Position numbers and translations under genes: made by a program. 64,000 nucleotides of DNA from Isosphaeraceae bacterium EP7 (GTDB lineage Bacteria > Planctomycetota > Planctomycetia > Isosphaerales > Isosphaeraceae): contig CP151667.1 in NCBI GenBank assembly GCA_038400315.1, forward strand, positions 6,211,174-6,275,173, written 5' to 3'. Positions 8,931 through 18,554 of this stretch are shown piece by piece (position 1 is the first letter of the stretch; every line of letters begins with the position of its first letter). The notes beneath the pieces were generated by a model. That model saw only the letters and a list, made by a program, of their open reading frames with translations. It was not told the origin of the DNA and made no database searches.

Positions 8931-11015
8931 TCAGGGACGCGTGGGAACCAGTGCGGCTTTCAGGGGCTCCAGACCCGTGATGGGGGCCTGACAGGTGAAG
9001 CGCTCGCAGATGTAGGTGGTCGTCTTACCTTCGCGGGCGGCCCTGCGGGCGAGGAGCGGGACCAGATCGGCGGGGGCGGTGGCCTGGGGGCTGGCGGGGG
9101 CGACCACCTTGTGGGGGAGGAACCGGGCGGCGATGGCGGCCAGGACCGACCGGAATTCGTCGGGGTCGGCGCCGGCGAAGACGGCGAATTCGCGCGAGGG
9201 GGCGAGGAGGAAGTCGAGGGCGACCATGGATTGGCCGGCGGCCATGGGAACTTTCTCGAGGATGGTGTGGATCGACTGGAGCGTCGACCGGCCCAGGGCT
9301 TCGAGGTCGGCCCGGCCGGTCAGGGCGGCCAGGCGAAGCAGGCCGGTGGCGGCCATGGCGTTGCCCGAGGGGGTGGCGTTGTCGTAGGCGTCCTTCTGGC
9401 GGGTGATCAGGGCCTCGTGGTTCTTGCCGGTGTAGAAGAAGCCGCCGGCCTCGTCGTCGTGGAACTCGGCGATCATCTGGCCGGAAAGGTCGACGGCCGC
9501 GGCGATCCAGCGGGGCTCGCCGGTCGCCTCGTAGAGATGGGTCAGGCCGTCGATGAGATTGGCGTAGTCATCGAGGTAGCCGTTGAACCTGGCCTGGCCA
9601 TCTTTGTAGCTATGAAGCAGGCGGCCGTCGGGCTGGCGCATCCGGTCGAGCAGGAAGGCGGCGGCGCGGCGGGCGGCGTCGACATAGCGAGGTTCGCCCA
9701 GGATCGCGCCCGCCTCGGCGAGCGGGGCGATCATCAGGCCGTTCCAGGAGGTCAGGATCTTGGTGTCCTTGGCCGGCGGGATGCGCGTCTCGCGCAGGGC
9801 CAAAAGCTTGGCGCGGTCCTCGGCCAGGTCGGCGAGGAGGCCGGGCTCGTCGCGGTTGAGAACACGGGCGAGGTCGGACAATGCCCGTGGGAGGTTGAGG
9901 ATATTGCTGTGTTCCCAGTTCCCGGCCTCGCTGACGTCGTAGGCCTGGGCGAAGATGGCGGCGCGGTCGGCCCCCAGGGTCTCGCGGATCTCGGCCAGGG
10001 ACCAGACGTAGAACTTGCCCTCGACGCCCTCGCTGTCGGCGTCCTCGGTGGAGTAGAGGCCCCCTTCGGAATCGGTCATCCGGCCCAGGACATAGTCGAG
10101 GGTCTCGCGGGCGACGCGGGCGAACTCGGGCTCGCGAGTGACCTGATACGCTTCCAGGTAGACGGATGCCAACAGGGCGTTGTCGTAGAGCATCTTCTCG
10201 AAGTGGGGGACCAGCCAGCGGTCGTCGGTGGAGTAGCGCGCGAAGCCTCCGCCAAGGTGGTCATAGATCCCGCCATAGGCCATCTTGAGCAGGGTCAGGC
10301 GGACCATGGAGAGCGACTGAGAATCGCCGGTGCGGCCGTAATGGCGCAGGAGGACCCGCAAATCCATGGGGTGCGGGAACTTGGGGGCGGAGCCGAAGCC
10401 TCCGTTGGCGGGATCGAACTGCTTGGCCAAGGCCCAGGCCGCCCCGTCGAGGAGGCGCAGGGTGAGTTCGCCGTCGGAGGGAGGGACCTGACCCGAGGTC
10501 TCCAATCGCCGGAGCATCTCGCCGGCGCTGTCGACGATCTCAGCCCGCCGCTCGCGCCAGGCCTTCTCGACGCCGAGCAGGACCCTGGGGAACCCTGCCA
10601 TGCCGCGCGAGTCGACGGGCGGATAATACGTGCCGCCGAAGAAGGGGACGAGGTCGGGTGTGAGGAAGACGGACATCGGCCAGCCGCCGTGTCCGGTCAG
10701 GGCCTGGACGGCGGCCATGTAGATCTGGTCAATGTCGGGGCGTTCCTCGCGGTCGACCTTCACGTTGATGAAGTGCTCGTTCATGAGCGCCGCGATGGCG
10801 GGGTCTTCGAAGGACTCCCGCTCCATGACGTGGCACCAGTGGCAGGCGCTATAGCCGACGGAGAGGAAGATGGGCTTGTCTTCGGCCCGGGCCCGGTCGA
10901 TGGCCTCCTGGCCCCAGGGGTACCAGTCGACGGGGTTCGACTGGTGCTGGAGGAGGTAGGGGCTGGTCTCGCCCGCGAGTCGGTTGCGGGGGTGTTCGCC
11001 GTGCGTCTGGGCCAT
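8931..11015 (-). CDS. DUF255 / YyaL-type thioredoxin-fold protein
   Basis: This 694-residue protein begins with the family signature '[24 protein letters not shown]', then a thioredoxin-fold domain with a C58-H-W-C61 motif ([18 protein letters not shown]) and '[13 protein letters not shown]' ... '[12 protein letters not shown]' and 'GGTYYPP'. The rest (about residues 180-690) is a (alpha/alpha)6-barrel like glycan epimerases (LTSWNGLMI, 'NATPSGNAM'). The length matches the YyaL/spermatogenesis-associated 20 family. The biochemical role is not settled; it has been placed among thiol-redox proteins. An in-frame ATG 42 codons upstream gives non-conserved Arg/Pro-rich residues and was rejected as start. 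Confidence 0.9.
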   Translation of the reverse strand: MAQTHGEHPRNRLAGETSPYLLQHQSNPVDWYPWGQEAIDRARAEDKPIFLSVGYSACHWCHVMERESFEDPAIAALMNEHFINVKVDREERPDIDQIYMAAVQALTGHGGWPMSVFLTPDLVPFFGGTYYPPVDSRGMAGFPRVLLGVEKAWRERRAEIVDSAGEMLRRLETSGQVPPSDGELTLRLLDGAAWALAKQFDPANGGFGSAPKFPHPMDLRVLLRHYGRTGDSQSLSMVRLTLLKMAYGGIYDHLGGGFARYSTDDRWLVPHFEKMLYDNALLASVYLEAYQVTREPEFARVARETLDYVLGRMTDSEGGLYSTEDADSEGVEGKFYVWSLAEIRETLGADRAAIFAQAYDVSEAGNWEHSNILNLPRALSDLARVLNRDEPGLLADLAEDRAKLLALRETRIPPAKDTKILTSWNGLMIAPLAEAGAILGEPRYVDAARRAAAFLLDRMRQPDGRLLHSYKDGQARFNGYLDDYANLIDGLTHLYEATGEPRWIAAAVDLSGQMIAEFHDDEAGGFFYTGKNHEALITRQKDAYDNATPSGNAMAATGLLRLAALTGRADLEALGRSTLQSIHTILEKVPMAAGQSMVALDFLLAPSREFAVFAGADPDEFRSVLAAIAARFLPHKVVAPASPQATAPADLVPLLARRAAREGKTTTYICERFTCQAPITGLEPLKAALVPTRP

Positions 11016-11234
11016 GTCGGGTGCTCGTCTCGGCGGTCGCGAGGGCGTCGCCGATGCGGCCGGACGGAGCGGGCCGGCCCCGACTGCGTTGATGCCTTCT
11101 CGCCGAATCGACGGGCGCCCCTTGATATTTCCACCAATCATCGGGCCGCAACGGCCGAAACGGCAAGCCCCCAGCGATTGGAGGCCGCCGATCCGGTCGC
11201 TCGTTCGTTCAGGCGGGACAGTTTGGTCCGGGCG

Positions 11235-11861
11235 TTAGAAGCCGCCGCGGTCGATCAGGGGTAGGCGGCGGATCGCCCGCGAGATCAGGATGATTCCCGA
11301 GGAGAACGCATAGCCGCCGATCAGCCAGGCCAGGGCAAGCAGGCCAATGTGGGGGACGTGCACCAGGTAGAGGCCAAGCCCTCCGGTGATGGCCCCGCCG
11401 AGGGCGGGCATCCAGTGACCCGGGACTTCCCGGCTCGTGCTGGTGGCGGTGGACAGTTCGAAGAGCCCGACGGAGACGACCCAGCCAGCGATGATGTAGA
11501 GCAGCGCCAGCTCAGTAAGGCCGGGGCGCACGAGGGTGAGCACGCCGAGGCCCAGGACGATGAGCGTCTCGGACGTGAGGGGCTTGCGGTCGCCGACGAT
11601 CGCGGAGAGGACCTCGGTCAGTCCGTAGGCGGTGGCGCCGACGCCGAAGGCCAGGACCAAGGTCTGGACTGCGAGGCCCGGGTAGGCAAAGGTCGCCACC
11701 CCCAGCAGGAGCAGGGCCAGGCCGGGGGCACCCGCGACCCAACGGCTGGTCGCCGAGGAAACTTTCATGCTGGGCTGGGCCGGGCCGCCACCGACAGCTT
11801 CGTCGGTCCGCCCCGAGGAGTCACCCTGTTCGCCGAGATTTTCTTGGTTTGACGGAGTCAT
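11235..11861 (-). CDS. HdeD-family (DUF308) membrane protein
   Basis: This 208-residue protein has a polar N-terminus of about 42 residues followed by six hydrophobic helices in three pairs. The repeated pattern is 'GLALLLLGVATFAYPGLAVQTLVLAFGV' then 'LIVLGLGVLTLVRPGLTELALLYIIAGWVV', with the P-G-L turn typical of DUF308/HdeD. E. coli HdeD is linked to acid resistance; no regulator or hdeAB partner is present here, so the role is open. The gene is about 190 bases downstream of lpxB on the same strand. Confidence 0.8.
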   Translation of the reverse strand: MTPSNQENLGEQGDSSGRTDEAVGGGPAQPSMKVSSATSRWVAGAPGLALLLLGVATFAYPGLAVQTLVLAFGVGATAYGLTEVLSAIVGDRKPLTSETLIVLGLGVLTLVRPGLTELALLYIIAGWVVSVGLFELSTATSTSREVPGHWMPALGGAITGGLGLYLVHVPHIGLLALAWLIGGYAFSSGIILISRAIRRLPLIDRGGF

Positions 11862-12049
11862 GAGGAAGAAATCCCCCGATCCCGAAGACCGATCGTGGTC
11901 TTGGGGCCTGCCTTCGGGTGCCGAACCCGGGAAACGACGGACGCGGGAAGATCCCGACCAGGCCCGAAGATCCGCAAGACGAAACGAGGCGATGCAAGGC
12001 GATTCGAGTTTTTCGGCGGACGATTCGGGACGAGGAGGGTGGGGCGAAC

Positions 12050-13267
12050 TCAGCGGCCGGTCGCGTGAAGGTCTCGCGACGGGTGCGGACGGTTGCCGAT
12101 GGGGTGGAATCCTTCGGGCTTGGTCCGCGAGAGAGAGGAGAGAACTTCGACGATCCGGGTGGCAGCCCTTGCCGAGGCTCCGGGCTTGGCGACGTCCGCC
12201 CGGAGGTCGGCCAGCGTCTGCGACGCCAACTGCCTCGCCGCGGGATCACCCAGCCACCGACTCGCCCAGCCGGCGAGTTCGCCGGAGACGTCGTCGGCCG
12301 TCAGATACTCGGGCATCACTTCCCGGTCGGCCATCAGGTTCACCAGGCTGATGAACCGACTCTTGATGAACGGCCGGGCGATGATCAGGTCGATCCGGTT
12401 CACCTTGTAAAGGACGACAGAGGGAAGGGCCTCGACCATGAGTTCGAGCCCCACGGAGCCCGAGACAGCCCAGGCAACCTCCGCCATCCGAATTAATTCG
12501 GGCGTCCGCCCCGCATGCACGACGATGGGGAGCGTGAGCCCGGATTGGGCGATCTGATTAAGTATAAGCTGGCGGTGAGCCTCGTGAAGAGCACAAACCT
12601 CGAAATTTAACTCGAATTTCTCGCGAGCTAATTTCGAGGCCGCCTCCAGGAAGACGGGCATGTTGCGCAGGACTTCCTGGGTCCGCGACCCGGGGAGGAT
12701 CGCCACCTTGCGGCCGGGGATCGCCCGCCGCTCGGCGAGGAAGGCCTCGTCGAGCTCGCGGCCATCGAGCTCGTCGAAATAGGGATGGCCCACGAAGATG
12801 GCCCCCTCGACCCCGCGATCGCGATACCACTGCGGCTCGAACGGCAGGCTGCATAGCAAGTGATCGACGTATTTGCGCACTTTCTTCACACGCCAGCCCG
12901 CCCAGGCCCAGATTTGGGGGGGGACGTAGTAGAACACCGGCACGCCGTGCCGCTTGGCCCGCTTGGCCAGGGCCCAGTGGAACCCCGGATAGTCGATCAG
13001 GATCACAGCATCGGGCCGCTCATCCCGGAAGTAGCGCTCGGCCTGATTGGCCAGGCCGATGAACTTGTGGAGATTGAGCAGGACTCGCAAGAACCACATC
13101 ACGGCCAGGTCGACCAGGGGGAAGAGCAGCCTGGCCCCTTCCCGCTCCATGTGCGGGCCGCCGAACCCGACGATCTCGACGTCGGGCCGCAGACGCTTCA
13201 GCTCGCGAATCAGGTTCGCCGCGTGCAGGTCGCCGCTCGGCTCGCCTGCGGAGATGAATAACTTCAT
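12050..13267 (-). CDS. lpxB: Lipid-A-disaccharide synthase
   Basis: This 405-residue protein transfers 2,3-diacylglucosamine from UDP to lipid X in lipid A biosynthesis at the inner membrane. The N-terminus MKLFISAGEPSGDLHAANLI is diagnostic (GEPSGDLH at 8-15), as are 'DYPGFHWALAKRAK', 'YYVPPQIWAWAGWRVKK', 'GHPYFD', 'LPGSRTQEV' and 'VSGSVGLELM' (family: SGT.TLE). The start is the ATG of MKLF; an in-frame ATG 5 codons earlier is less likely. The C-terminal 25 residues (TKPEGFHPIGNRPHPSRDL...) extend past the usual end. No other lpx genes are in the window. Confidence 0.93.
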   Translation of the reverse strand: MKLFISAGEPSGDLHAANLIRELKRLRPDVEIVGFGGPHMEREGARLLFPLVDLAVMWFLRVLLNLHKFIGLANQAERYFRDERPDAVILIDYPGFHWALAKRAKRHGVPVFYYVPPQIWAWAGWRVKKVRKYVDHLLCSLPFEPQWYRDRGVEGAIFVGHPYFDELDGRELDEAFLAERRAIPGRKVAILPGSRTQEVLRNMPVFLEAASKLAREKFELNFEVCALHEAHRQLILNQIAQSGLTLPIVVHAGRTPELIRMAEVAWAVSGSVGLELMVEALPSVVLYKVNRIDLIIARPFIKSRFISLVNLMADREVMPEYLTADDVSGELAGWASRWLGDPAARQLASQTLADLRADVAKPGASARAATRIVEVLSSLSRTKPEGFHPIGNRPHPSRDLHATGR

Positions 13268-13524
13268 GATGTGCCTCTGCATCCTTGCCGGCGACGATGG
13301 CGCGAGTCCATTCGCGAAGATCCCTCTCAAGCTAGACGATCCCGGGCGAGTCGTGAAGGCGATTTGTCAAATTCGCGTGCCAATCCGAATGACGACCATG
13401 GCAAGCGGTCCTCCGCCTCAATCCCAGGCATGCCTCTTCAACCGAAGGACCGTCAAGGCTCCAACCCTTCCCAGGATCTCCCATTTTCTCTCGTGAGCTT
13501 AATTCACCGGGCCGGTCGACCAAC

Positions 13525-13553
13525 TTGACATCGCCGAGCGTGATGCTTAATCT
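13525..13553 (+). promoter_or_regulatory. Strong sigma70-like promoter of the prepilin operon
   Basis: TTGACA at 13525-13530 (a full consensus -35) is followed after 17 bases by TAATCT at 13548-13553. This is the best sigma70 match I noticed in the window. Confidence 0.6.
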
Positions 13554-13560
13554 GCTTTCT

Positions 13561-13577
13561 CTGAGATTGAATCTCAG
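13561..13577 (+). promoter_or_regulatory. 17-bp perfect palindrome at the predicted transcription start
   Basis: CTGAGATT-G-AATCTCAG is an exact 8+1+8 palindrome immediately after the predicted start site. Its core AGATTnAATCT recurs at 55955-55965 inside the ArsR-family gene's promoter. It could be an operator or an RNA hairpin. Confidence 0.45.
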
Positions 13578-13914
13578 TGTCTAAACCCTCCTGGCTGAGC
13601 TGCGTCGTGGTCTCGCTCGCTCAGCCAAATATGCGAAAACGCGGACGCTGATCCGAATCTCGAACGGGAACTGATCCACAACGCTGAACGACAACCGGCA
13701 GTCCGAGGCTCAACGGGCCTCGGGGCGATCCTGGACCGGCCGGCCCCCTCACGGGTCGGCCCTTCGCCCAGATCCGGTGCGTCGGGAGGCAAGGCCGTGA
13801 CGCCCCGACGGTGTCGCGGCTCGCTGGTGGATGGCCTGGTCCCCTGGCCTTCGACGATCTCGACTGTCGTCCGCGGACCGCACAACGCCCCTTCCCCCCA
13901 GGAGAGACCGACCG

Positions 13915-14859
13915 ATGCGACGTCAGAAGCCCCGCGGATTCACCCTGATCGAGCTGCTCGTGGTGATCTCGATCATCGCCATCCTGATCGCGTTGCTGCT
14001 CCCCGCTGTCCAGAGCGCACGCGAGGCCGCCAGGCGGGCGCAGTGCACCAATAATTTGAAGCAGATCGCCCTGGCGTTCCACAATTACCACGACGTCAAC
14101 GGCTGCTTCCCGTTCGCGCTCATCGGCCCGACCAAGTTCTCGGCCTTCACCGGCGTGCTCCCGTACATGGAGCAGACGCCCCTGTTCGCCACCTATAACA
14201 CGGGGATGGCGGCCAGCGCGGTCGACAACACGACCAGCTCGAGCACCATGGTCGGCTCGTTCCTCTGCCCGACGATGATCGTCCCCTACACCAAGCCCGA
14301 CTTCGCGGTGAGCGACTTCCTGGCCCCGACCAGCTACGTCACGTCCAACGGCAATGCCTACGCCAACCTCTACAGCGGCAGGCACCTCTACGGCCTGCCC
14401 ACCGGCGTGATCATCGGCGCCACCACGACCAACAGCGGTGACACCGCGGCCCCGCTGACGACCATGACCTCGCCGCAGATCAGCATCGGGTCGATCACCG
14501 ACGGGTCGTCCAACACCCTGTTCCTCGGCGAGCAAGACTACGGCTTGAAGAACGACTTCTTCAGCGCGACCAACAAGCGAGCGGGGCAGCTCCGCGGCGG
14601 CCAGGGCGTCTGGGCCCACGGCTATCCGCGCGGCCTGAACTTCTCCACCTGGGGGACGTTCAACCGCCACACCGTCACGGCCGACGTCACCAGCGAAGAC
14701 AACGGGATCTACTCGTTCCGCAGCCAGCACCCGGGCGGCGGCAACTTCGCCTTCGCCGACGGCACCGTCCGCTACCTGAAAGACACCGTCACCAAGGCGG
14801 TCTACCGCGGCCTCTCGACCCGCGCCAGCGGCGAGGTCATCTCGGCCGACAGCTATTGA
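13915..14859 (+). CDS. DUF1559 prepilin-like protein
   Basis: This 314-residue protein is a second member of the same family as 7229-8377. The leader is very short (MRRQKPRG, then [20 protein letters not shown]), followed by '[21 protein letters not shown]'. The H-X9-DG motif is [12 protein letters not shown] near the C-terminus. The ATG is preceded by GGAGAG at a good distance. The middle region (residues about 75-240) differs strongly from the first copy. It is followed by a 76-residue lipoprotein gene. Confidence 0.93.
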   Translation: MRRQKPRGFTLIELLVVISIIAILIALLLPAVQSAREAARRAQCTNNLKQIALAFHNYHDVNGCFPFALIGPTKFSAFTGVLPYMEQTPLFATYNTGMAASAVDNTTSSSTMVGSFLCPTMIVPYTKPDFAVSDFLAPTSYVTSNGNAYANLYSGRHLYGLPTGVIIGATTTNSGDTAAPLTTMTSPQISIGSITDGSSNTLFLGEQDYGLKNDFFSATNKRAGQLRGGQGVWAHGYPRGLNFSTWGTFNRHTVTADVTSEDNGIYSFRSQHPGGGNFAFADGTVRYLKDTVTKAVYRGLSTRASGEVISADSY

Positions 14860-14887
14860 TCAGCCGGCCGCCCTTGAAGCCTCCGAC

Positions 14888-14922
14888 CCCCGGGTGCCTT
14901 CCCCCGAAAGTGGCACCCGGGG
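14888..14922 (+). terminator. Hairpin between prepilin and small lipoprotein genes
   Basis: There is an exact 11-bp stem (14888-14898 with 14912-14922) and a 13-base loop, 29 bases after the prepilin stop. It has no T-tract. It may attenuate read-through into the lipoprotein gene or protect the prepilin mRNA 3' end. Confidence 0.5.
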
Positions 14923-14988
14923 CGTGGGCCTCCGATCCCCCGATCGCCAACGACCGAAGACCGACGATCAGACCTGGACCCACCGACC

Positions 14989-15219
14989 ATGCGATTTCGA
15001 CGCACCCTCGCTTCGGCCACCGCGGCCCTCGCACTTCTGACCGCCGGCTGCGGCAACCCCACCGACCCCACGATCGTCTACAAGAAGCTGACCCCCGAGG
15101 AGTTCGCCAAGCTCCCGCCCGAGGAGCAGGAAACGCCCGAGGTCAAGGAGAACATGGGCGCCCTCTGGAAAGACCCGAACAACCCGAAGACCGCCACGAA
15201 CCCGAAGCGTCGGCGTTGA
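14989..15219 (+). CDS. Small lipoprotein
   Basis: This 76-residue protein has a lipoprotein signal (MRFRRTLASATAALALL, then TAGC with Cys21). The mature part is short, polar and lysine/proline-rich (LTPEEFAKLPPEEQETPEV; NPKRRR at the end). I recognise no domain. It follows a DUF1559 gene as 8405-8785 does, though the two lipoproteins are unrelated in sequence. A role in the same surface structure is only a guess. Confidence 0.75.
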   Translation: MRFRRTLASATAALALLTAGCGNPTDPTIVYKKLTPEEFAKLPPEEQETPEVKENMGALWKDPNNPKTATNPKRRR

Positions 15220-15250
15220 TCGGCCCGAGGCCCGGCGAGAAAGCCCCCCG

Positions 15251-17098
15251 ATGAGCCGACGCGTCCTGATCGCCTGCGTCGCCGCCTGCGTGGCCACCGC
15301 GGGCCTGGCCCTCGGATTGCGCGAGCCGAAGGAGCAAGGTTCGGGCAAGCCGTTCCTGGAAGAACCGTGGACGGCAAGGACCGTCTCGGGCACGAAGATC
15401 GACCTGCGCTCGCCCGACCGCGGCGCCTCCGTCGTCATCTTCAATGCTCCACGCGACCTGGCCTCGCCGCGCACCGCCGAGGCCCTGCGCCAGGCCCACC
15501 CTGCGAACCGCGTCCAGGTCGTCGACATCTGCGTGGGAGACGTCCCCCCTCAGGGGTTGCCCCCCTTGCTCTCGGTCATCGACGATCGAGACGCGAAGCT
15601 CGCGCGCCGGTTCGGGGTCGGGGACCTGCCCGAGGCGTTCGTCCTGGTCGGAGACGGCAGGCTCTCCTATCGTGGAACGCTCGACGGGATTGACGAGGCT
15701 CTCGCCTCGGCGCTCTCGGGGCATGCGCCGGCAGCCATTTCGGATCAGGCCATCGCAACCCATCGGCCGGCGCCACCCATCGTCACCACTCCCACGTTCT
15801 ATGGCGACGTCGAGCCGATCCTGCGGCGGAGTTGCCGGTCTTGCCACCAGCCCGGCCAGTCGGCCCCCTTCTCGCTGATCACGCACGCCCAGGCGGCCAA
15901 GCGAGCCGGCGACCTGGCCGACGTCGCGGAACGTCGGCTGATGCCCCCCTGGAAGCCCGACCCGGCCGAGTCGCCCCCCCTGCTCCACGACCGGACCCTG
16001 CTCGCCGACGAGATCGCCACTCTCCGCGCCTGGGCCGACGCCGGCGCCCCCGCGGGTCAGGCCCTTTCCAGAACGCCTGAGCCGGCCGCCGCGAGCATCA
16101 ACCCCTCGGGCTGGGCCCTGGGCGAGCCCGACCTGATCCTGGAGATGCCCGAGGAGTTCGCCATCCCGGCCGAGGGAGGCGACGTCTACCGCTGCTTCGT
16201 GATGCCGACGAACGAGCCGACCGACCGCGCGATCACCGCCATCGAGGTCCAGCCCGGCAACCCCAGGGTGGTCCATCACACATTCAGCTATCTGGACGTC
16301 AGAGGCCTGGGTCGGGAGCGTGACACGAGCGACCCTGGGCCCGGCTATATGTGCTTCTCCGGCTTCACCGGCGACCGGATCTTCGGCGCCCTGGGGGGCT
16401 GGACGCCGGGCAACGAGGCCCATTTCTACGGCGAAGGAATCGGCCTGAACCTGCCGAAAGGGGCCGACGTGGTGATGCAGGTGCACTATCACCCCAGCGG
16501 CAAGCCCGAGACCGACCGCACCCGGCTGGGCATTCACTTCGCACGCAAGCCCATCCGCCAGTCGCTGCAATGGATCTCCGCCTGCGCCGATCCCGAGACC
16601 TTCGAACTGCCCCCGGACGAGTCCAGGATCCTGGTCGAGGCCGAGCTGACGATCCCGATGGACGTCGACCTGCACGCGATCACGCCGCACATGCACCTGC
16701 TCGGCCGGATGATCACCGCCAGCGTGAACACCCCCGACGGCCGAACACGGCCGCTCATCCACATCGACGACTGGGATTTCAATCGCCAGGACACCTATTA
16801 CCTGCGCGAGCCGATGCACCTGCCCGAAGGCTCGGTCATCCGCGTCCTGGCCCGGTTCGACAACTCGGCCGGGAACGCGCGCAACCCGTCCAGCCCGCCT
16901 AAAGGCGTGCGCTGGGGCGAGGCGACCACCGATGACATGATGATCCTCTTCCTGGCGCTCACCCGATCGGGCCAGGACCTGACCCAGCCGGGTTCCAAGG
17001 ACGACTTCATGGACGAGTTCTTCCGCAGGGCTGCCAGCCTGCCCGGGACCTCGGCCGCGAAGACGACCGAAGCACCGCCCGACAAGCCCGCGAACTGA
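15251..17098 (+). CDS. Redoxin-cytochrome c-copper monooxygenase (PHM-like) fusion
   Basis: This 615-residue exported protein has three parts. After a signal/anchor (1-24), residues about 34-160 look like a thioredoxin fold without a CxxC motif. Residues 180-265 are a small cytochrome c domain with C195-R-S-C198-H199 and a possible distal ligand Met231 (RLMPPW). Residues about 285-570 match peptidylglycine alpha-hydroxylating monooxygenase. All six copper ligands can be placed: H342, H343 (VHHTFSY), H412 (MQVHYHPSG), H480, H482 (HMHLLG) and M563 (TTDDMM), with spacing like the animal enzyme (107/108, 172, 242/244, 314). This suggests an active type II copper enzyme at the membrane or in the periplasm, with the heme as a possible electron donor. 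The substrate is unknown. The C-terminus meets the convergent VOC gene with a 12-base gap. Confidence 0.82.
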   Translation: MSRRVLIACVAACVATAGLALGLREPKEQGSGKPFLEEPWTARTVSGTKIDLRSPDRGASVVIFNAPRDLASPRTAEALRQAHPANRVQVVDICVGDVPPQGLPPLLSVIDDRDAKLARRFGVGDLPEAFVLVGDGRLSYRGTLDGIDEALASALSGHAPAAISDQAIATHRPAPPIVTTPTFYGDVEPILRRSCRSCHQPGQSAPFSLITHAQAAKRAGDLADVAERRLMPPWKPDPAESPPLLHDRTLLADEIATLRAWADAGAPAGQALSRTPEPAAASINPSGWALGEPDLILEMPEEFAIPAEGGDVYRCFVMPTNEPTDRAITAIEVQPGNPRVVHHTFSYLDVRGLGRERDTSDPGPGYMCFSGFTGDRIFGALGGWTPGNEAHFYGEGIGLNLPKGADVVMQVHYHPSGKPETDRTRLGIHFARKPIRQSLQWISACADPETFELPPDESRILVEAELTIPMDVDLHAITPHMHLLGRMITASVNTPDGRTRPLIHIDDWDFNRQDTYYLREPMHLPEGSVIRVLARFDNSAGNARNPSSPPKGVRWGEATTDDMMILFLALTRSGQDLTQPGSKDDFMDEFFRRAASLPGTSAAKTTEAPPDKPAN

Positions 17099-17110
17099 TC
17101 GCGTGTGCGT

Positions 17111-17530
17111 TCAGACCCAGGGGTTGTAGGTGCCGATGGTCCAGACCTGCCCCTCGGGATCGCGGCAGGTGAAGCTTCGGCCGCCAAAGTCTTCGTCCTT
17201 GATCTCGATGACGATCTCAGCCCCCGCCTTCTTGGCGCTTGCGTAAACCGCGTCGGCGTCGTCGACGATCATGCAGACGCTCTGGGTCACGAAGCCGCCG
17301 ACCTGCTCGGGCCGCTTCATCAAGCGGCCGTATTCGGTGTCGCCGCACGACCCGAGCATGATCATCCCTCCACCGGAGGTCAGCTGGGCGTGGGCGATCG
17401 TCCCGTCATCGTTGCGGATGACGAGCTGGGCTTGCAGGCCGAAGGCGCGGTCCAGCCAGTCGATCGCAGCGGGAGCGTCGCGGTAGCGCAGGCATGAGAT
17501 CAGGCTCGACCTGGGCGATTGCTCCGACAT
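17111..17530 (-). CDS. VOC-family (glyoxalase/bleomycin-resistance fold) protein
   Basis: This 139-residue protein has the pattern 'LISCLRYRDAPAAIDWLDRAFG' ... 'DGTIAHAQLTSGGGMIMLG' ... 'CMIVDDADAVYASAKKAGAEI' ... 'FTCRDPEGQVWTIGTYNPW'. This is the PhnB/glyoxalase-like subgroup with one betaalphabetabetabeta repeat pair. The start is the ATG of MSEQSPRSS, because the in-frame extension upstream lacks family similarity. The substrate cannot be read from sequence. Confidence 0.88.
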   Translation of the reverse strand: MSEQSPRSSLISCLRYRDAPAAIDWLDRAFGLQAQLVIRNDDGTIAHAQLTSGGGMIMLGSCGDTEYGRLMKRPEQVGGFVTQSVCMIVDDADAVYASAKKAGAEIVIEIKDEDFGGRSFTCRDPEGQVWTIGTYNPWV

Positions 17531-17801
17531 TGACGGCTCCTTTTCCTGGGTCCGATCGATCCGAGATCCACCCCTCGAACGGGGCGGTCGGCCAGACAAT
17601 ACGGGAATCGGGACGACGTTCCAGCCCACTCTCGTTGCGACCGGTTCGCGCCCGGCCCAGGTTCGCCGCTTGCCGGCAGGCACGCGAGATGCAAGCGTCC
17701 CCACATCCAACGGGCGGCGAACGGTTGCCAACCACCCCCGCCTTCCTCGATAGTTGGCCCTGAACCTCGATCGCCCCCACCGGTCCCGAGCATCCCCACG
17801 C

Positions 17802-18554
17802 ATGATCGAGCTACGCCGCATCTCCAAGTCATACAACGGCAAGGTGGTCTTGCCCCCGCTCGACCTGACCTTCGCCACGGGCAAGACCACCGTCCTGATC
17901 GGCCCGAGCGGGTGCGGCAAATCGACGATCCTGCGGACGATCATCGGCCTGGTCGTGCCCGATGAGGGGACGGTCGTCATCGGCGGCAAGCTGCTGACGC
18001 CCGAGACCGCCGAAGCCGTCCGTCGTGGGCTTGGCTACGTGATCCAGGACGGAGGCCTCTTCCCCCACCTGACGGCGCGAGGCAACGCGGCGCTGCTGGC
18101 CCGCCACCTTGGCTGGGATGAGCCGAGGATCGCGGCGCGGATCGACGAGCTTGCCGAGCTGACCCAGTTCCCGCGCGACGGCCTCGACCGCCATCCCGGA
18201 CAGCTTTCGGGCGGCCAGAGGCAGCGTGTCGGCCTGATCCGCGCCCTGATGCTCGACCCCGACGTCGTCCTGCTCGACGAGCCGCTCGGGGCGCTCGACC
18301 CGATGGTCCGGGCCGAGTTGCAGGCCGACCTCCGGGGCATCTTCCGATCCCTGAACAAGACCGTCGTGATGGTCACCCACGACCTGGCCGAGGCCGGCTG
18401 GTTCGGCGACGAGATCGTCCTGCTCCGCGCCGGCCAGGTCATGCAGCGCGGGCCGCTGGACGCCTTGATCGAGTCGCCCGCCGACCCGTTCGTCACCCAG
18501 TTCGTCCGGGCCCAGCGTGGGCTGGTCGAGATCCCCCGCGGAGCCGACTCGTGA
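17802..18554 (+). CDS. Osmoprotectant-type ABC transporter ATP-binding protein
   Basis: This 250-residue ATPase has Walker A GPSGCGKST (34-42), the Q-loop 'VIQDGGLFPHLT', signature 'LSGGQRQRV', Walker B 'VVLLDEPLG' and the switch His in 'VMVTHDLAEA'. The Q-loop and overall length fit the OpuA/OpuC/ProV glycine-betaine/choline/carnitine subfamily, without the C-terminal CBS domains often found there. The stop overlaps the start of the next gene (GTGA), so the two are translationally coupled. Confidence 0.9.
   Translation: MIELRRISKSYNGKVVLPPLDLTFATGKTTVLIGPSGCGKSTILRTIIGLVVPDEGTVVIGGKLLTPETAEAVRRGLGYVIQDGGLFPHLTARGNAALLARHLGWDEPRIAARIDELAELTQFPRDGLDRHPGQLSGGQRQRVGLIRALMLDPDVVLLDEPLGALDPMVRAELQADLRGIFRSLNKTVVMVTHDLAEAGWFGDEIVLLRAGQVMQRGPLDALIESPADPFVTQFVRAQRGLVEIPRGADS

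Larger units (their letters stand above)
13268..13914. other. Intergenic region with strong promoter and long leader of the second prepilin gene
   Basis: These 647 bases separate lpxB from the second prepilin gene. Short frames in both directions lack support. The plus-strand promoter at 13525-13553 implies a leader of about 350 bases before the ATG at 13915. Confidence 0.5.

Noticed and set aside
8832-11264. Long plus-strand open frame opposite the DUF255 gene
   Set aside because: Low-complexity Gly/Val/Asp/Glu-rich translation; the minus strand carries the clear DUF255 gene.
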